Made by a program: the position numbers and the translations under genes
Assembly: GCF_029892155.1 (NCBI RefSeq)
Contig: NZ_JARZAG010000010.1
Coordinates: forward strand, 62,001 to 126,000
Length of the DNA stretch: 64,000 nucleotides
From: Kitasatospora sp. GAS204B
GTDB lineage: Bacteria > Actinomycetota > Actinomycetes > Streptomycetales > Streptomycetaceae
Direction of reading: 5' to 3'
The notes under the pieces: model-generated
Database searches by the model: none
Told to the model about the DNA's origin: nothing
The model's input: the letters and a program-made list of their open reading frames with translations, nothing else
In this document: positions 1-8,704 of the stretch, piece by piece
Layout of the letters: each line of letters begins with the position of its first letter
Position numbering within the stretch: the first letter of the stretch is position 1

Positions 1-1
1 C

Positions 2-493
2 GAGGTGGTGCGCGGGGCGATCGACCTGGCGGTCAACGTCACCAAGGGCGAGCAGGACCTGCTGAACCCGATCGGCGTCAACTGCATCCGGGCGTTCCCC
101 GGCCGCGGCATCCGGATCTGGGGCGCCCGCACGCTCTCCTCCGACCCGGCCTGGCGCTACATCAACGTCCGCCGGCTCTTCAACTACATCGAGGAATCGA
201 TCCTGCTGGGCACCCAGTGGACCGTCTTCGAGCCCAACGACGAGCTGCTCTGGATCAGCATCCGGCGCGACCTGACCGCCTTCCTCACCGAGGAGTGGCG
301 GCGCGGCGCGCTCTTCGGGGCCACCGCCGCCCAGGCGTTCTACGTGAAGTGCGACGCCGAGACCAACCCGCCGTCCTCGGTCGACCTCGGCCAGGTCGTC
401 TGCGAGATCGGCATCTGCCCGGTGAAGCCCGCCGAGTTCGTGGTCTTCCGGCTGGCGCAGTTCTCGGACAGCACCAGCCTGGTCGCCGAGTAG
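2..493 (+). CDS. Contractile injection system sheath protein, C-terminal part (5' end outside window)
   Basis: The open frame enters from the left edge and ends at TAG 491-493, leaving about 163 residues. The text matches the conserved C-terminal domain of phage-type tail sheaths: an INPIG-like LLNPIGVN, then GIRIWGARTLS, WRYINVRRL and a C-terminal domain with FVVFRLAQF. Sheath subunits form the contractile outer cylinder around the tube and their C-terminal arms link neighbouring subunits. The tube gene follows 48 bp downstream, the usual sheath-tube order. The N-terminal part is not visible, so full length and start cannot be judged. Identification as sheath is confident; the CIS rather than prophage assignment rests on the downstream genes. 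Confidence 0.9.
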   Translation, partial: EVVRGAIDLAVNVTKGEQDLLNPIGVNCIRAFPGRGIRIWGARTLSSDPAWRYINVRRLFNYIEESILLGTQWTVFEPNDELLWISIRRDLTAFLTEEWRRGALFGATAAQAFYVKCDAETNPPSSVDLGQVVCEIGICPVKPAEFVVFRLAQFSDSTSLVAE

Positions 494-541
494 CCGTAGT
501 TCCCCAGAATCCCAGCAGACTCAGAAAGGCGGTGGTCCGAG

Positions 542-985
542 ATGACGGACGCCGGTTACGCGGTTGCCACCCATATCTTCACGGTCAAGCTCGGTGCCTA
601 CGAGGTGGAGACCGTCCAGGAGGTGAGCGGGCTCTCCTTCGAGCTCGACTCGATCGACCACGCCGAGGTGACCAGCGCCGGCAAGCTGCTGGTCCGCAAG
701 CTCGCGGGTGCGCGCAAGGGCGGCGAGGTCACGATTTCCCGCGGCGTCGACACCAGCTCGACCTTCACCGAGTGGCTCAAGAAGTCACTGATCAGCGGCG
801 ACGTGGCCTCAGCCCGGCAGACGATCTCGATCATCATCAAGGACTCGGCGGACAAGACGATCCGAACGATCAACCTGCAGAAGGCATGGGCGAAGAAGTG
901 GGAGGGGCCGACCCTCACGGCCGGCGGAGCCACGGCCGCCATCGAGAAGGTCACCCTGGTCTTCGAGGATGTTGACTTCGCATGA
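542..985 (+). CDS. CIS inner tube protein (gp19/Hcp-like)
   Basis: A 147-residue protein of the T4 gp19-like tail tube family. It begins with the typical pattern FTVKLGAYEVETVQEVSGL and ends with LVFEDVDFA, a common end of phage tube subunits. The size is normal for the family. Tube subunits stack as hexamers inside the sheath and form the channel that is driven into the target on contraction. ATG 542 follows a GAAAGGCGGTGG purine stretch that can serve as ribosome site. The stop overlaps the next start (ATGA at 982), so translation is probably coupled. A second, divergent tube-like protein is encoded at 4871. Confidence 0.92.
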   Translation: MTDAGYAVATHIFTVKLGAYEVETVQEVSGLSFELDSIDHAEVTSAGKLLVRKLAGARKGGEVTISRGVDTSSTFTEWLKKSLISGDVASARQTISIIIKDSADKTIRTINLQKAWAKKWEGPTLTAGGATAAIEKVTLVFEDVDFA

Positions 986-1446
986 GGCGACGTACGGTCG
1001 CGGGCGGGGCAGCCGGGTTCGACCCCGAAGAGGCATTCGAGGAGGCCGCCCCGCCCGCGGTGGCAGCGGTCGAACCGCTGCGCACCGAGTTCGAGTTCGA
1101 GCTGCCGCGCGGCTACGTCGACGCGGGGGGCACGGTGCACCGGCACGGCTCGATGCGGCTGGCGACCGCGCGCGACGAGCTGATGCCGCTGATCGACCTG
1201 CGGGTGAAGAGCAACCCGGCGTACCTGACCGTGGTACTGCTCGGCACGGTGATCACCCGGCTCGGCACGCTGTCCGCCCCCGGGCCCGGCGTGGTGGAGG
1301 AGCTGTTCGCCTCCGACCTCGCCTTCCTGCAGGACTTCTACCGGCGGATCAACGCGGAGGGGCACACCCGCGCCGCCGTGACCTGCCCGTCCTGCGAGAG
1401 CCCGTTCGAAGTCGACCTCGCGGGCGGGCGCCTGGGGGAATCGTGA
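982..1446 (+). CDS. CIS tail assembly protein with CxxC motif, probable
   Basis: A 154-residue protein that starts inside the tube stop codon (ATGA). The N-terminal 35 residues are acidic and Ala/Pro-rich. The middle, FEFELPRGYVDAGGTVHRHGSMR, resembles small phage tail assembly (gpE/gp41-like) proteins that recognise a beta-rich segment followed by helices. A single CPSCESPF motif near residue 136 could bind metal, but only one Cys pair is present, so any zinc site would need a partner. Position between tube and the 51-residue protein is typical of actinobacterial CIS clusters. The precise role is inferred, not shown. Confidence 0.65.
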   Translation: MRRRTVAGGAAGFDPEEAFEEAAPPAVAAVEPLRTEFEFELPRGYVDAGGTVHRHGSMRLATARDELMPLIDLRVKSNPAYLTVVLLGTVITRLGTLSAPGPGVVEELFASDLAFLQDFYRRINAEGHTRAAVTCPSCESPFEVDLAGGRLGES

Positions 1447-1598
1447 CGTACGCGGCCGACCGTCTGTACGAGGAGGCCGCGTACATCGCGTACCACTTCC
1501 ACTGGCAGCAGGAGCAGATCCTCGACCTGACGCATGCCGAACGGGTGCGCTGGGTCGAGGAGATCGCGCGGATCAACACCAGGATCAACGAAGGATGA
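1443..1598 (+). CDS. Small CIS tail protein (DUF6760-like)
   Basis: A 51-residue protein read from GTG 1443, overlapping the previous stop (GTGA). It contains the compact motif YEEAAYIAYHFHW followed by a helix DLTHAERVRWVEEIARIN. Short proteins with a YHFHW core follow the tail assembly gene in many CIS and phage-tail loci and resemble the distal (T-like) half of G/GT tail chaperones. The frame is open well upstream of 1443, so a frameshifted fusion with the preceding gene, as in phage lambda G/GT, cannot be excluded by eye. Translation by GTGA coupling is the simpler reading. Confidence 0.7.
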   Translation: MTYAADRLYEEAAYIAYHFHWQQEQILDLTHAERVRWVEEIARINTRINEG

Positions 1599-1608
1599 GT
1601 GAGCGGAC

Positions 1609-4600
1609 GTGGCACTGCGAGACCGACTGGGACGGCGACGCCCCGGGCGCGCGCCCGCGGTGGACGCGTCCGGATCCGCGCCGGTGGACGGGCCGGTGGA
1701 CGGGCCCGTGGACGCACCTGTCGACGCACCGGCGGCCACCGTGGGCGACCACGCGGGTGGCGGAGCTGCCCGGGCCGAGTGGCGTGCGCTGCCCGCGATC
1801 CAGCGGGCCTCGGCGGGCGCCGGGCCGGCCTCGGGCGACCTGGACGACCCCGACCGGTTCGTGAGCCGGCTGGCGACCCGGCAGAACCCCTCCTTTCACG
1901 GCTCGCTCGGCCACCTGGTCAGCTCCTCGGCACCGGCCGGCCTGCTGCACGGCGTGCTGCGCCCGGTGACCGGGGTGCCGGTGCAGCGGGCGGGCGAGGA
2001 GGCGTTGAGCTATGTGCGGCCGCTGCCCGAGCAGGCGGCGGCCGGGGCGAGCGGGGGCGGTTACCCGGACGGCGCGGGTGACGGTGGAGCGGGTGACGGT
2101 GGAGCGACTCATCGGACCGTCGAAGCCCGCGCAGGCCAGTCGCCCGCGCTGCCGCGGCTCGCGGTGCAGCGCGCGACGGTCGGCGGCCGGGCTGCGGCCG
2201 GAGCCGGAGCCGGGGCCGGAGCCGGTACGGCGGGACGTGACGGCAGGAGTGCCGCTCCGGCAAGGCCGTTGACGACGGCTCAGCCGGTCGCCGGGAACGC
2301 GCGGGCGCTGCCCGCGCTGCCGCTCACGGTGGCCAGCGCGCACCGGGGCCACGGGGCGACCGGCGGGCCGCCCCCGCCCCCGCCCCCGGCATCACCATCG
2401 GCGTCAGCACCTGGCGGGACATCTCCGGTGTCCCGTAGCGGACTTGGTGCCCCCATGACCGCAGTGCCGAGCTCGGCGGTGCCGGCTCTCCCCCTGGGGC
2501 CGGCTGCCGGGTCGGCCGAATCGGCGGCGGGCGGGCCCGCGCTCGTGCAGCGGGCCGTTCGCCCGGCCCCAACGGCCGTTGCCGCGAGCCCGGTCGCTCA
2601 GCCGAGCCCACCCGCCGCGCCGGAGTCGCCGAAGTTGCCGCAACGGCGGGTCGGCCTGGGCAAGCCGCTGTCGGCGTTGCCGCAGACGGCAGCCGTGCCG
2701 AGCCCGCCGACGGGTCCGGGCTCGCCCGTCCAGCGCAGTGCCACGCAGGGCGCGGACTCGAGCACGCGTGCGGCTGCGAGCGCGGTTGCTGCAAGCACAC
2801 CAGCTTCGAGCGCGCCTGCATCGACCGTGCCTGCATCGAGCGCGCCTACGGCCGCAGTTGTGCAGCGCAGCGCAGCGGCGGCGTCGGGCGCGGACCGGGC
2901 CGCTGCCCCGGAAGCCGTCGCACCGCTGATCGGTGCGGACGGCGCGGGCCGCGCGGCCGTGGTGCAGCGCAGTGCCGACGGGGCGGGCACACCTGCGCAG
3001 GCCGCGCCGGTGCCGCCGGCAACGCCGTTGGTGACGGGTGACCGCTCGGGGCGCGCCGGCGCCGGCGCAGCCGCAGACGGACCGGGCGGCGCGGCCGGCG
3101 TGGCCAGCGCAAGCGCGGTGCAGCGCAGTGCGGACAGTGCACCTGCCGGTGGGCGGGCCGCGACGCCGGTGGTGCCGCTGGTGCAGGCGGCTCGGCGGGC
3201 GCCTGCCACCGCTGCGGCGGCCGGCAGCAGCACCCCCTCCGTGCAGCGACGCACCGAACGACCCGTGCCCAGCGTTCAGTTGCTCTCCTCCCGGCCGATC
3301 GCCCCGCTGCTCACAGCGGAGAGCGGCCCGGCGGCGGCCGGCACGGGGCCGGCGAGCCCGGCGACGCCCGCGGCGGTGCCGCTGCGGTGGCTCCGGCCGG
3401 CAGGCGAGTCCGCCACGGCCGCAGGCGCCGGGGCACCGGCGGGCCCGACGAGTGACGGATCTTCAGCACGGCGCGCCACGAGCACGGTGGCAGGTGCGCA
3501 CGTTGCCGACTCCGGCGTAACGGCGCAGCGCGCGGATTCGCGTGCCACCGCTCGTGCCACCGCCCGTGCCGCCTCGGCGGTCCAGCGACGACTCGGGCAC
3601 ACCGGGCGGTCGGCGGCGGCCGAGAGCCCGGCCGAACCGAGCGGCGCGCCCGTCGTGCAGCGGCGCGGTGCGCGCGGTGGTCGGGCAACGGCGGCCGGGA
3701 GCGCACCGGAATCGGGGGGCAGCACCGGTGCGTCGCGGTCGCCGGCCGGCGTCGTCTCGGCGGTTCAGCGCCGGATCGGACGCACTGGTCGGGCTTCGGC
3801 CGCCGAGGGCAGCGCTACGCAGGGCGGGTCGGCGGTCAGCGCCTCCTCCGTCGTCCAGCGGCGCGGTACCCGCACCGCGCGGGCTTCGGTGGCCGCGAGC
3901 GCGCCGGAGCCGGGCGACAGCACCCCGGGCACCGGCGCCACGCCGGTGGTGCAGCGCCTGGCCGACCCGGGCAACGGTGCGTCGCAAGAGCCGATCGCCG
4001 GCGGCGACGTGCGGCCGAGCCCGGGACACCCCGCTTCGGGCGGCTTCCGCGCCGTCGCCCAGCGCGCCCTCGCCCGCCGCACCACCCGGGAAGCGACACA
4101 GGCTCAGGCCCAGGCCCACGGCACGGGAGCCCCAGCCGCAGCCACCGCCACAGCCACAGCCACAGCCACCGCCATGACGGCGCAACGCCGGACAGCCCCG
4201 TCCTCCCCAGCGACGCCCACAGCCCCCGCCACCCCGCCCGTGCAGCGCCGCGCCCAGCAGACCACTCCCCCCGTCCCACTGCGCCCCGCCGCCCCCACCA
4301 CCCCCACGCCCACGTCCACCCCCACCACCCCTCCCACCCCCCTCCCCGCGGCGGCCCCCCACCGTCAGACCGCGAACTGGGCGCCTCCGGTCCCGCAGTC
4401 CGCGGGCGGCCCGGGTCGATCGGCCGGCCCCGCGGCGCCGATGGTCCAGCGGCTGCGGGAGCACCCGGTCACGAGCGCGCCGGCCGCCCCGCCGGCCGTT
4501 CCCGTGGTGCTCCGCAAGGTGCAGCAGCCGACCCCGCCCGCGCCCCCCGCCCCCACCGGCGCCACGACCGTGCAGCTCTTCGGCCACTCCCCCGCGCCCC

Positions 4601-4836
4601 ACACCCCGAGCACCCCCACCCGAGCCAGCTCGACCACCGCCACCACGTCCACCGCCACCCCCGACAACGCGCCCCAGTCGCCCGCCCCGGACGGCGCGGG
4701 CGTGCTCGCCGCCCTCGATCGCGGCCATCTCGACGAGCTGGCCCGGCGGTTGGCCGGCCCGATCGGCCGGCTGCTGCGCTCGGAGCTGCGTCACGGCCGC
4801 GAGCGGGCCGGCCGCCTGACGGACGGCGGGCGATGA
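1609..4836 (+). CDS. Very long Ala/Pro-rich VQR-repeat protein of the CIS cluster
   Basis: A 1075-residue protein almost wholly built of Ala, Pro, Ser, Thr, Gly and Arg, with no recognisable fold until its end. A short motif, VQR or AQR often followed by R/S and a small residue, recurs about 20 times at roughly 25-50 residue intervals, as if short beads were strung on a disordered chain. The last 50 residues are different: a helical segment VLAALDRGHLDELARRLAGP then GRLLRSEL. GTG 1609 is chosen, with AAGGA upstream at 1591. QR-containing linkers are common in eCIS-associated DUF4157 proteins, but no HExxH domain is present here. A tape-measure, scaffold or cargo-loading role is possible; none is shown. 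Codons stay GC-rich and the frame is uninterrupted for 3.2 kb. Confidence 0.8.
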   Translation: MALRDRLGRRRPGRAPAVDASGSAPVDGPVDGPVDAPVDAPAATVGDHAGGGAARAEWRALPAIQRASAGAGPASGDLDDPDRFVSRLATRQNPSFHGSLGHLVSSSAPAGLLHGVLRPVTGVPVQRAGEEALSYVRPLPEQAAAGASGGGYPDGAGDGGAGDGGATHRTVEARAGQSPALPRLAVQRATVGGRAAAGAGAGAGAGTAGRDGRSAAPARPLTTAQPVAGNARALPALPLTVASAHRGHGATGGPPPPPPPASPSASAPGGTSPVSRSGLGAPMTAVPSSAVPALPLGPAAGSAESAAGGPALVQRAVRPAPTAVAASPVAQPSPPAAPESPKLPQRRVGLGKPLSALPQTAAVPSPPTGPGSPVQRSATQGADSSTRAAASAVAASTPASSAPASTVPASSAPTAAVVQRSAAAASGADRAAAPEAVAPLIGADGAGRAAVVQRSADGAGTPAQAAPVPPATPLVTGDRSGRAGAGAAADGPGGAAGVASASAVQRSADSAPAGGRAATPVVPLVQAARRAPATAAAAGSSTPSVQRRTERPVPSVQLLSSRPIAPLLTAESGPAAAGTGPASPATPAAVPLRWLRPAGESATAAGAGAPAGPTSDGSSARRATSTVAGAHVADSGVTAQRADSRATARATARAASAVQRRLGHTGRSAAAESPAEPSGAPVVQRRGARGGRATAAGSAPESGGSTGASRSPAGVVSAVQRRIGRTGRASAAEGSATQGGSAVSASSVVQRRGTRTARASVAASAPEPGDSTPGTGATPVVQRLADPGNGASQEPIAGGDVRPSPGHPASGGFRAVAQRALARRTTREATQAQAQAHGTGAPAAATATATATATAMTAQRRTAPSSPATPTAPATPPVQRRAQQTTPPVPLRPAAPTTPTPTSTPTTPPTPLPAAAPHRQTANWAPPVPQSAGGPGRSAGPAAPMVQRLREHPVTSAPAAPPAVPVVLRKVQQPTPPAPPAPTGATTVQLFGHSPAPHTPSTPTRASSTTATTSTATPDNAPQSPAPDGAGVLAALDRGHLDELARRLAGPIGRLLRSELRHGRERAGRLTDGGR

Positions 4837-4870
4837 ACGAGACCGCACCACCACCCGCAGGAGCGACCCG

Positions 4871-5293
4871 ATGAGTACCCCCGACCCCGGAACCAGCGTC
4901 CACTTCCGCCTCCAGTTCACCGGCGTCGACCTCGGCGTCTTCACCACGTGCAGCGGCCTGGGTGCGCAGGTGGAGGTGGAGCAGCGTCCGGAGGGCGGCA
5001 ACAACGGGTTCGTCTGGCAGTTGCCCACCCGGGTGAGCTACCCCAACGTGACGATGACCCGGGGCCTGACCGCGGACAGCGCCAAGATCGCCGCCTACCT
5101 GGCGAGCCTTCAGCAGAAGGTCACCCGGGGCACGGCGCAGATCACCGCGCTCACCGCGAACCTGCAGTCGCCGATCGCCACCTGGTCGCTGCGCGAGGTG
5201 ATCCTGGTGCGCTGGAGCGGGCCGTCCTTCGACCCCGGCCGCTCCGAAGCGGCCGTCGAGACCATCGAGATCGCGCACCACGGCTTCATCTGA
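4871..5293 (+). CDS. Second tube-like / tube-initiator protein
   Basis: A 140-residue gp19-superfamily protein: VHFRLQFTGVDLGVFTTCSGL at the start, EQRPEGGNNGFVWQLPTRV in the middle, and a C-terminal VETIEIAHHGF. It is clearly diverged from the main tube at 542. Contractile injection systems usually carry two or three tube paralogues; the minor ones join the baseplate hub to the tube. The gene's place just before the LysM and VgrG-like genes supports such a hub-adaptor role. ATG 4871 has AGGAG eight bases upstream. Confidence 0.88.
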   Translation: MSTPDPGTSVHFRLQFTGVDLGVFTTCSGLGAQVEVEQRPEGGNNGFVWQLPTRVSYPNVTMTRGLTADSAKIAAYLASLQQKVTRGTAQITALTANLQSPIATWSLREVILVRWSGPSFDPGRSEAAVETIEIAHHGFI

Positions 5294-5325
5294 GCATCGA
5301 GCGGCCCACCACCGACCGCCCGCAG

Positions 5326-5370
5326 CCACCCACCACCCACCACCCACCACCCACCACCCACCACCCACCA
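5326..5370 (+). repeat. Tandem 7-bp repeat (CCACCCA), 6.4 copies
   Basis: Forty-five bases between the second tube gene and the LysM gene consist of perfect copies of CCACCCA. The repeat is not in a coding frame and ends 23 bp before ATG 5394. Such arrays can change copy number by slippage and would alter the spacing or structure of the 5' part of the next gene's leader. Confidence 0.95.
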
Positions 5371-5393
5371 GCAGAACGAGGGGAGCGGAGACC

Positions 5394-6104
5394 ATGACCG
5401 TCGCGCCGGCCAAGGCCATCCTGACGGCTTACGAGCCACCGAAGACCCCGGGCGCCATGCCCGGCGGCAAGATCGGCAGCCCGGTCACCTTCCAGTTCAA
5501 CCCGCACACCCTCGCGATGAGCAAGGGCGCGCGCTGGCTGCAGAATCCGGCCGCCAAGTCGCCGGAGGTGGGCACCCCCGAGTTCCAGGGTGCCGAGCCG
5601 CGCCGCCTGAACGTCGAGCTCTTCCTGGACGCGACGGCCACCCACGACGACAGCGTGGCCCGGGCGGTGGACACCGTGCTCGGCTGGTGCACCCCGACCG
5701 AGGCCTCGATCGCGGCCAAGGCGCCCTGCCCGCCGCGTGTGGTGTTCACCTGGGGGACGTTCCAGGCGGTGACCTTCGCCGGCTACCTGGAGAGCGTCAA
5801 CGCGACCTTCACGCTCTTCGACACCGACGGCAAGCCGCTGCGCGCGACCTGCACGGTGGCACTCGCCGAGTCCGGCGAGCCGACACCGGGTCAGAACCCC
5901 ACCTCGGGCGCGCTGACAGCGCGCCGGGTGCACCGGCTGGTCGGCGGCGACAGCCTGGAGATGCTCGCGTACCAGGAGTACGGCGACGCCACCGCCTGGC
6001 GCCGGATCGCGGAGGCGAACGACATCGACGACCCGATGCGGCTGCGGCCGGGCACCGAGGTCCTGGTGCCCTCCGGCACCGAGCGCCGGGCGGGGGCGGC
6101 CTGA
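5394..6104 (+). CDS. CIS LysM-containing hub/adaptor protein (Afp7-like)
   Basis: A 236-residue protein with two parts. Residues 1-170 match the hub adaptor that joins tube to spike, with the typical VTFQFNPHTLAMSKGARW motif near residue 30. Residues about 180-228 form a LysM-type domain: VHRLVGGDSLEMLAYQEYGDATAWRRIAEAN followed by LRPGTEVLVP. In contractile systems (Afp7, T4 gp53/54-like) this module anchors the hub. ATG 5394 follows a strong GAGGGGAGCGGAG site. The stop overlaps the start of the spike gene (TGATG at 6102). Confidence 0.9.
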   Translation: MTVAPAKAILTAYEPPKTPGAMPGGKIGSPVTFQFNPHTLAMSKGARWLQNPAAKSPEVGTPEFQGAEPRRLNVELFLDATATHDDSVARAVDTVLGWCTPTEASIAAKAPCPPRVVFTWGTFQAVTFAGYLESVNATFTLFDTDGKPLRATCTVALAESGEPTPGQNPTSGALTARRVHRLVGGDSLEMLAYQEYGDATAWRRIAEANDIDDPMRLRPGTEVLVPSGTERRAGAA

Positions 6105-7855
6105 TGGGCGCCGACACCAGCGGCTTCGAGATCGGCGTCCCCGGCGCGCTGCCACCGGTCTGGGACTCCGCTCCGATGGACATCCTGGTGGAGGAGGGCG
6201 GCGGGCTCGCCGCCGTCGCCGTGGTGCGGTTCCTCGACCCGAGCCGCGCGCTGCTGGCGCAGACCGGGATCACCATCGGCGCGCTCTTCACGATCCAGGC
6301 CAAGCGCGACTCCGGCTCGCCGCTGGAGCCGCTGTTCACCGGCGAAGTGGTCGCGCTGGAGGCCGAGTTCGACGGCGCCGGCAGCTTCACCACGGTGCGC
6401 GCGATGGACGTCTCGCACCGGCTGCGGCGCGGGCGGCGGATCGCGGGCTATCCGCAGAGCACCGCCTCCGACATCGCCGCCGAGGTGGCCGAGAAGGCCG
6501 GCATCGGCCAGGTGCAGATCGACGCCACCACGATGGTGTATCCGTACGCCACCCAACCCAACGTCTCCGACTGGGACTTCCTGCAGGGGCTGGCGCTGGA
6601 GAACGACCGCGAGATGGTGGTCGAGAACGGCATCTTCCACTTCCGCAAGCCGGTGGCGGCCACCGGTGCCCCCGATCCGTCGACCGATGCGGACAAGAAC
6701 CCGTTCGTGGTGGAGCTGGGCAAGACGACCCGGTCGGTGCGGGCTGCGGCGACCTCGGTGAACCAGGTCTCCGCGGTGGAGGCGCGGGGCTGGGACGTGG
6801 GCGCCAAGAAGGCGGTCGGCTACCGGGCCCCGGTGGTGCCGAGCGTGGGGCAGCAGCTCGGGCTGACCCCGGCGGCGGCCACCGCGAAGTTCCCGCCGGC
6901 CGACCTGGTGGTGGCCGACGTGCCGTACGGGACGGACGCCGAGGTGACCGCGGTGGCGACCGCGCTGGCCGCCGAGAACGCCGCCGCCCTGGGCGAGTTC
7001 GAGATCTGCGTCGACGGCAACCCGCAGCTGCGGGTCGGCACCCCGGTCGCCCTCGGCGGGGCGGGCACGCCGTTCGACGGGCGCTACACGATCACCGCCG
7101 TCTCGCACAGCTACCTGCGCGGGCTCGGCTACGAGACCCGGGTCACGGTCAGCGGGCGCCAGGACCGCACGCTCTTCGGTCTGGCCACCGGCGCCTCGGC
7201 CCCGGCCCGCTCGCCCCGGGTCCCGTCGGTGGCGATCGGTGTGGTGGTGGACGTGCTGCGGCCCGGGCAGATCCCGGCCGACGGCTACGGCGAGCAGGCC
7301 AAGCAGGGCTGGGTGAAGCTCAAGTTCCCCTGGCTGTCGGACAGTCCGGCCGAGGGCACGCCCGTGTACGTGACCGACTGGGTGCGCACGGTGCAGCTCG
7401 GCGGGGTCGGCGGCGGCGGCCTGTTCTGCCCGGAGATCGACGACGAGGTGCTGGTCGCCTTCGAACAGGGGCTGCTGGACCGCCCGGTGGTGCTCGGCGG
7501 GCTCTACAACGGCAAGGACAGCCCGTCCCCGGCCAGCGGCCAACTCATCGACCCCTCGGGCAAAGTGGCCGGCCGAACGCTCTCCTCGCGCAACGGCGAC
7601 CGGCTGGAGCTGCAGGGCGCCATGGGCGAGGGCAAGGGCGTGCTGATCTCCACCGGCGACAACGGGTTGACGGTCCGGCTGGACCGGCAGCAGACCGAGA
7701 TCACCGTGGACAGCAAGGGCAAGGTCACCATCCGCGGCGCCACCGGGATCACCCTGGACGCGGGAGCCGGTCCGCTCAGCCTCAGCGGCGGGAGTGTCTC
7801 GATCAAGGGAGAGGCCGAGGTCAGCGTCAACGCGCCGCTCATCAAGCTCAACTGA
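6104..7855 (+). CDS. CIS central spike, VgrG/gp27-gp5-like
   Basis: A 583-residue spike protein. Residues to about 360 form the gp27-like hub (Phage_GPD type, with YPQSTASDIAAEVAEKAG and SDWDFLQGLALEN). Next comes a gp5-type OB-fold, recognisable by WVKLKFPWLSD, WVRTVQLGGVGGGGLFCPE and DEVLVAFEQGLLDRPVVLGGLYNG. The C-terminal 100 residues are repeating short beta strands (ITVDSKGKVTIRG, ISLDAGAGPL-like), the usual triple beta-helix needle. No extra catalytic or effector domain is fused to the end. The frame is open far upstream of 6104, but the overlap with the LysM stop and the VgrG N-terminus fix the start at ATG 6104. Confidence 0.93.
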   Translation: MGADTSGFEIGVPGALPPVWDSAPMDILVEEGGGLAAVAVVRFLDPSRALLAQTGITIGALFTIQAKRDSGSPLEPLFTGEVVALEAEFDGAGSFTTVRAMDVSHRLRRGRRIAGYPQSTASDIAAEVAEKAGIGQVQIDATTMVYPYATQPNVSDWDFLQGLALENDREMVVENGIFHFRKPVAATGAPDPSTDADKNPFVVELGKTTRSVRAAATSVNQVSAVEARGWDVGAKKAVGYRAPVVPSVGQQLGLTPAAATAKFPPADLVVADVPYGTDAEVTAVATALAAENAAALGEFEICVDGNPQLRVGTPVALGGAGTPFDGRYTITAVSHSYLRGLGYETRVTVSGRQDRTLFGLATGASAPARSPRVPSVAIGVVVDVLRPGQIPADGYGEQAKQGWVKLKFPWLSDSPAEGTPVYVTDWVRTVQLGGVGGGGLFCPEIDDEVLVAFEQGLLDRPVVLGGLYNGKDSPSPASGQLIDPSGKVAGRTLSSRNGDRLELQGAMGEGKGVLISTGDNGLTVRLDRQQTEITVDSKGKVTIRGATGITLDAGAGPLSLSGGSVSIKGEAEVSVNAPLIKLN

Positions 7856-7929
7856 CGTCACGTCAACTCGGCCGACCAGGCGGCCGCGTCATCTTGCCAG
7901 CACCGCAGCAGAACAAGGGAGTACGACCG

Positions 7930-8289
7930 ATGCCGCCGGCCGCGAGGGTGGGGGACCCCATCAGCCATGAGTACATACCCGAGGTGGGCGGGCTGCCGAA
8001 CGGGACGGTCGGCTTGCCCGGCGGCCAACTGCTGCCCCCGATGCCGGTCTTCGAGCCGCTGCTCGGCGTGCCCTCGGTGCGGATCGGTGGCGCACCGGCC
8101 GCCGTGGTCGGTGCCGAGTGCCTCTGCGCCCTGCACGCCGAGATCGAGCCCAACGTGATCCTGCCCGCGCTCTCACTGGGCAGCCAGGTGCTGATCGGCG
8201 GGTTCCCGGCGGCGCGCGAGGGCGACAAGGCGCTCTGCCAGGCGTCGGTCAGCTTCGGCGACCCCACCGTGCTGATCGGGGGTGCCTGA
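7930..8289 (+). CDS. PAAR-domain spike tip protein
   Basis: A 119-residue PAAR protein that caps the VgrG-like needle. It begins MPPAARVGDPISHEY and shows the spaced GG turns and metal-ligand candidates expected of the family (His14, Cys residues in ECLCALH and in ALCQAS). ATG 7930 is preferred because AAGGGAG lies nine bases upstream; an in-frame codon at 7894 has no such site and would add residues unlike a PAAR start. The protein has no toxin extension, so cargo is probably carried inside the tube or by other genes. It is followed at once by gp25. Confidence 0.9.
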   Translation: MPPAARVGDPISHEYIPEVGGLPNGTVGLPGGQLLPPMPVFEPLLGVPSVRIGGAPAAVVGAECLCALHAEIEPNVILPALSLGSQVLIGGFPAAREGDKALCQASVSFGDPTVLIGGA

Positions 8290-8290
8290 G

Positions 8291-8704
8291 ATGCCCCAGC
8301 AGTTCGTCGGCTCCGGCTGGGCGTTCCCGCTGCGCACCGACCCGACCGGGGCGATCGCCCTGGTCGACTCGGACCGCGAGATCGTCGAGTCGATCCGGCT
8401 GGTCCTGGGCACCGCGCCCGGCGAGCGGCCGATGCGGCCCGAGTTCGGCTGCGGCGTCCACGACTACGTCTTCGCACCGACCGACGCCGACACCGCCGGG
8501 CGGATCTCCGCCGAGGTGCGCCGCTCGCTGGACCGCTGGGAGCCCCGGGTCGAGGTCGACTCCGTCGACGTCTCCTACGACCGGGTCGAGACCGGCACCC
8601 TCTACATCGACATCCGCTACACCGTGCGCGGCACCAACAACCCGCGCAGCCTGGTCTTCCCCTTCTACGTGATCCCCGAGCATGAGCAGGAGAGCTCCCA
8701 CTGA
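8291..8704 (+). CDS. Baseplate wedge protein, gp25/GPW family
   Basis: A 137-residue protein with the gp25 signature: an N-terminal FPLRTDPTG, then VESIRLVLGTAPGERPMRPEFGCGV, the highly conserved EPR-containing WEPRVEVDSV and a final beta-rich segment. This wedge subunit lets sheath polymerisation start from the baseplate. ATG 8291 sits seven bases after a GGGGGTG stretch. An alternative GTG at 8282 would overlap the PAAR stop. The stop overlaps the baseplate J start (TGATG). Confidence 0.93.
   Translation: MPQQFVGSGWAFPLRTDPTGAIALVDSDREIVESIRLVLGTAPGERPMRPEFGCGVHDYVFAPTDADTAGRISAEVRRSLDRWEPRVEVDSVDVSYDRVETGTLYIDIRYTVRGTNNPRSLVFPFYVIPEHEQESSH

Noticed and set aside
1609..4836. DUF4157 metallopeptidase-type eCIS protein
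   Set aside because: QR linkers resemble those proteins, but no HExxH motif or globular DUF4157 domain was found.
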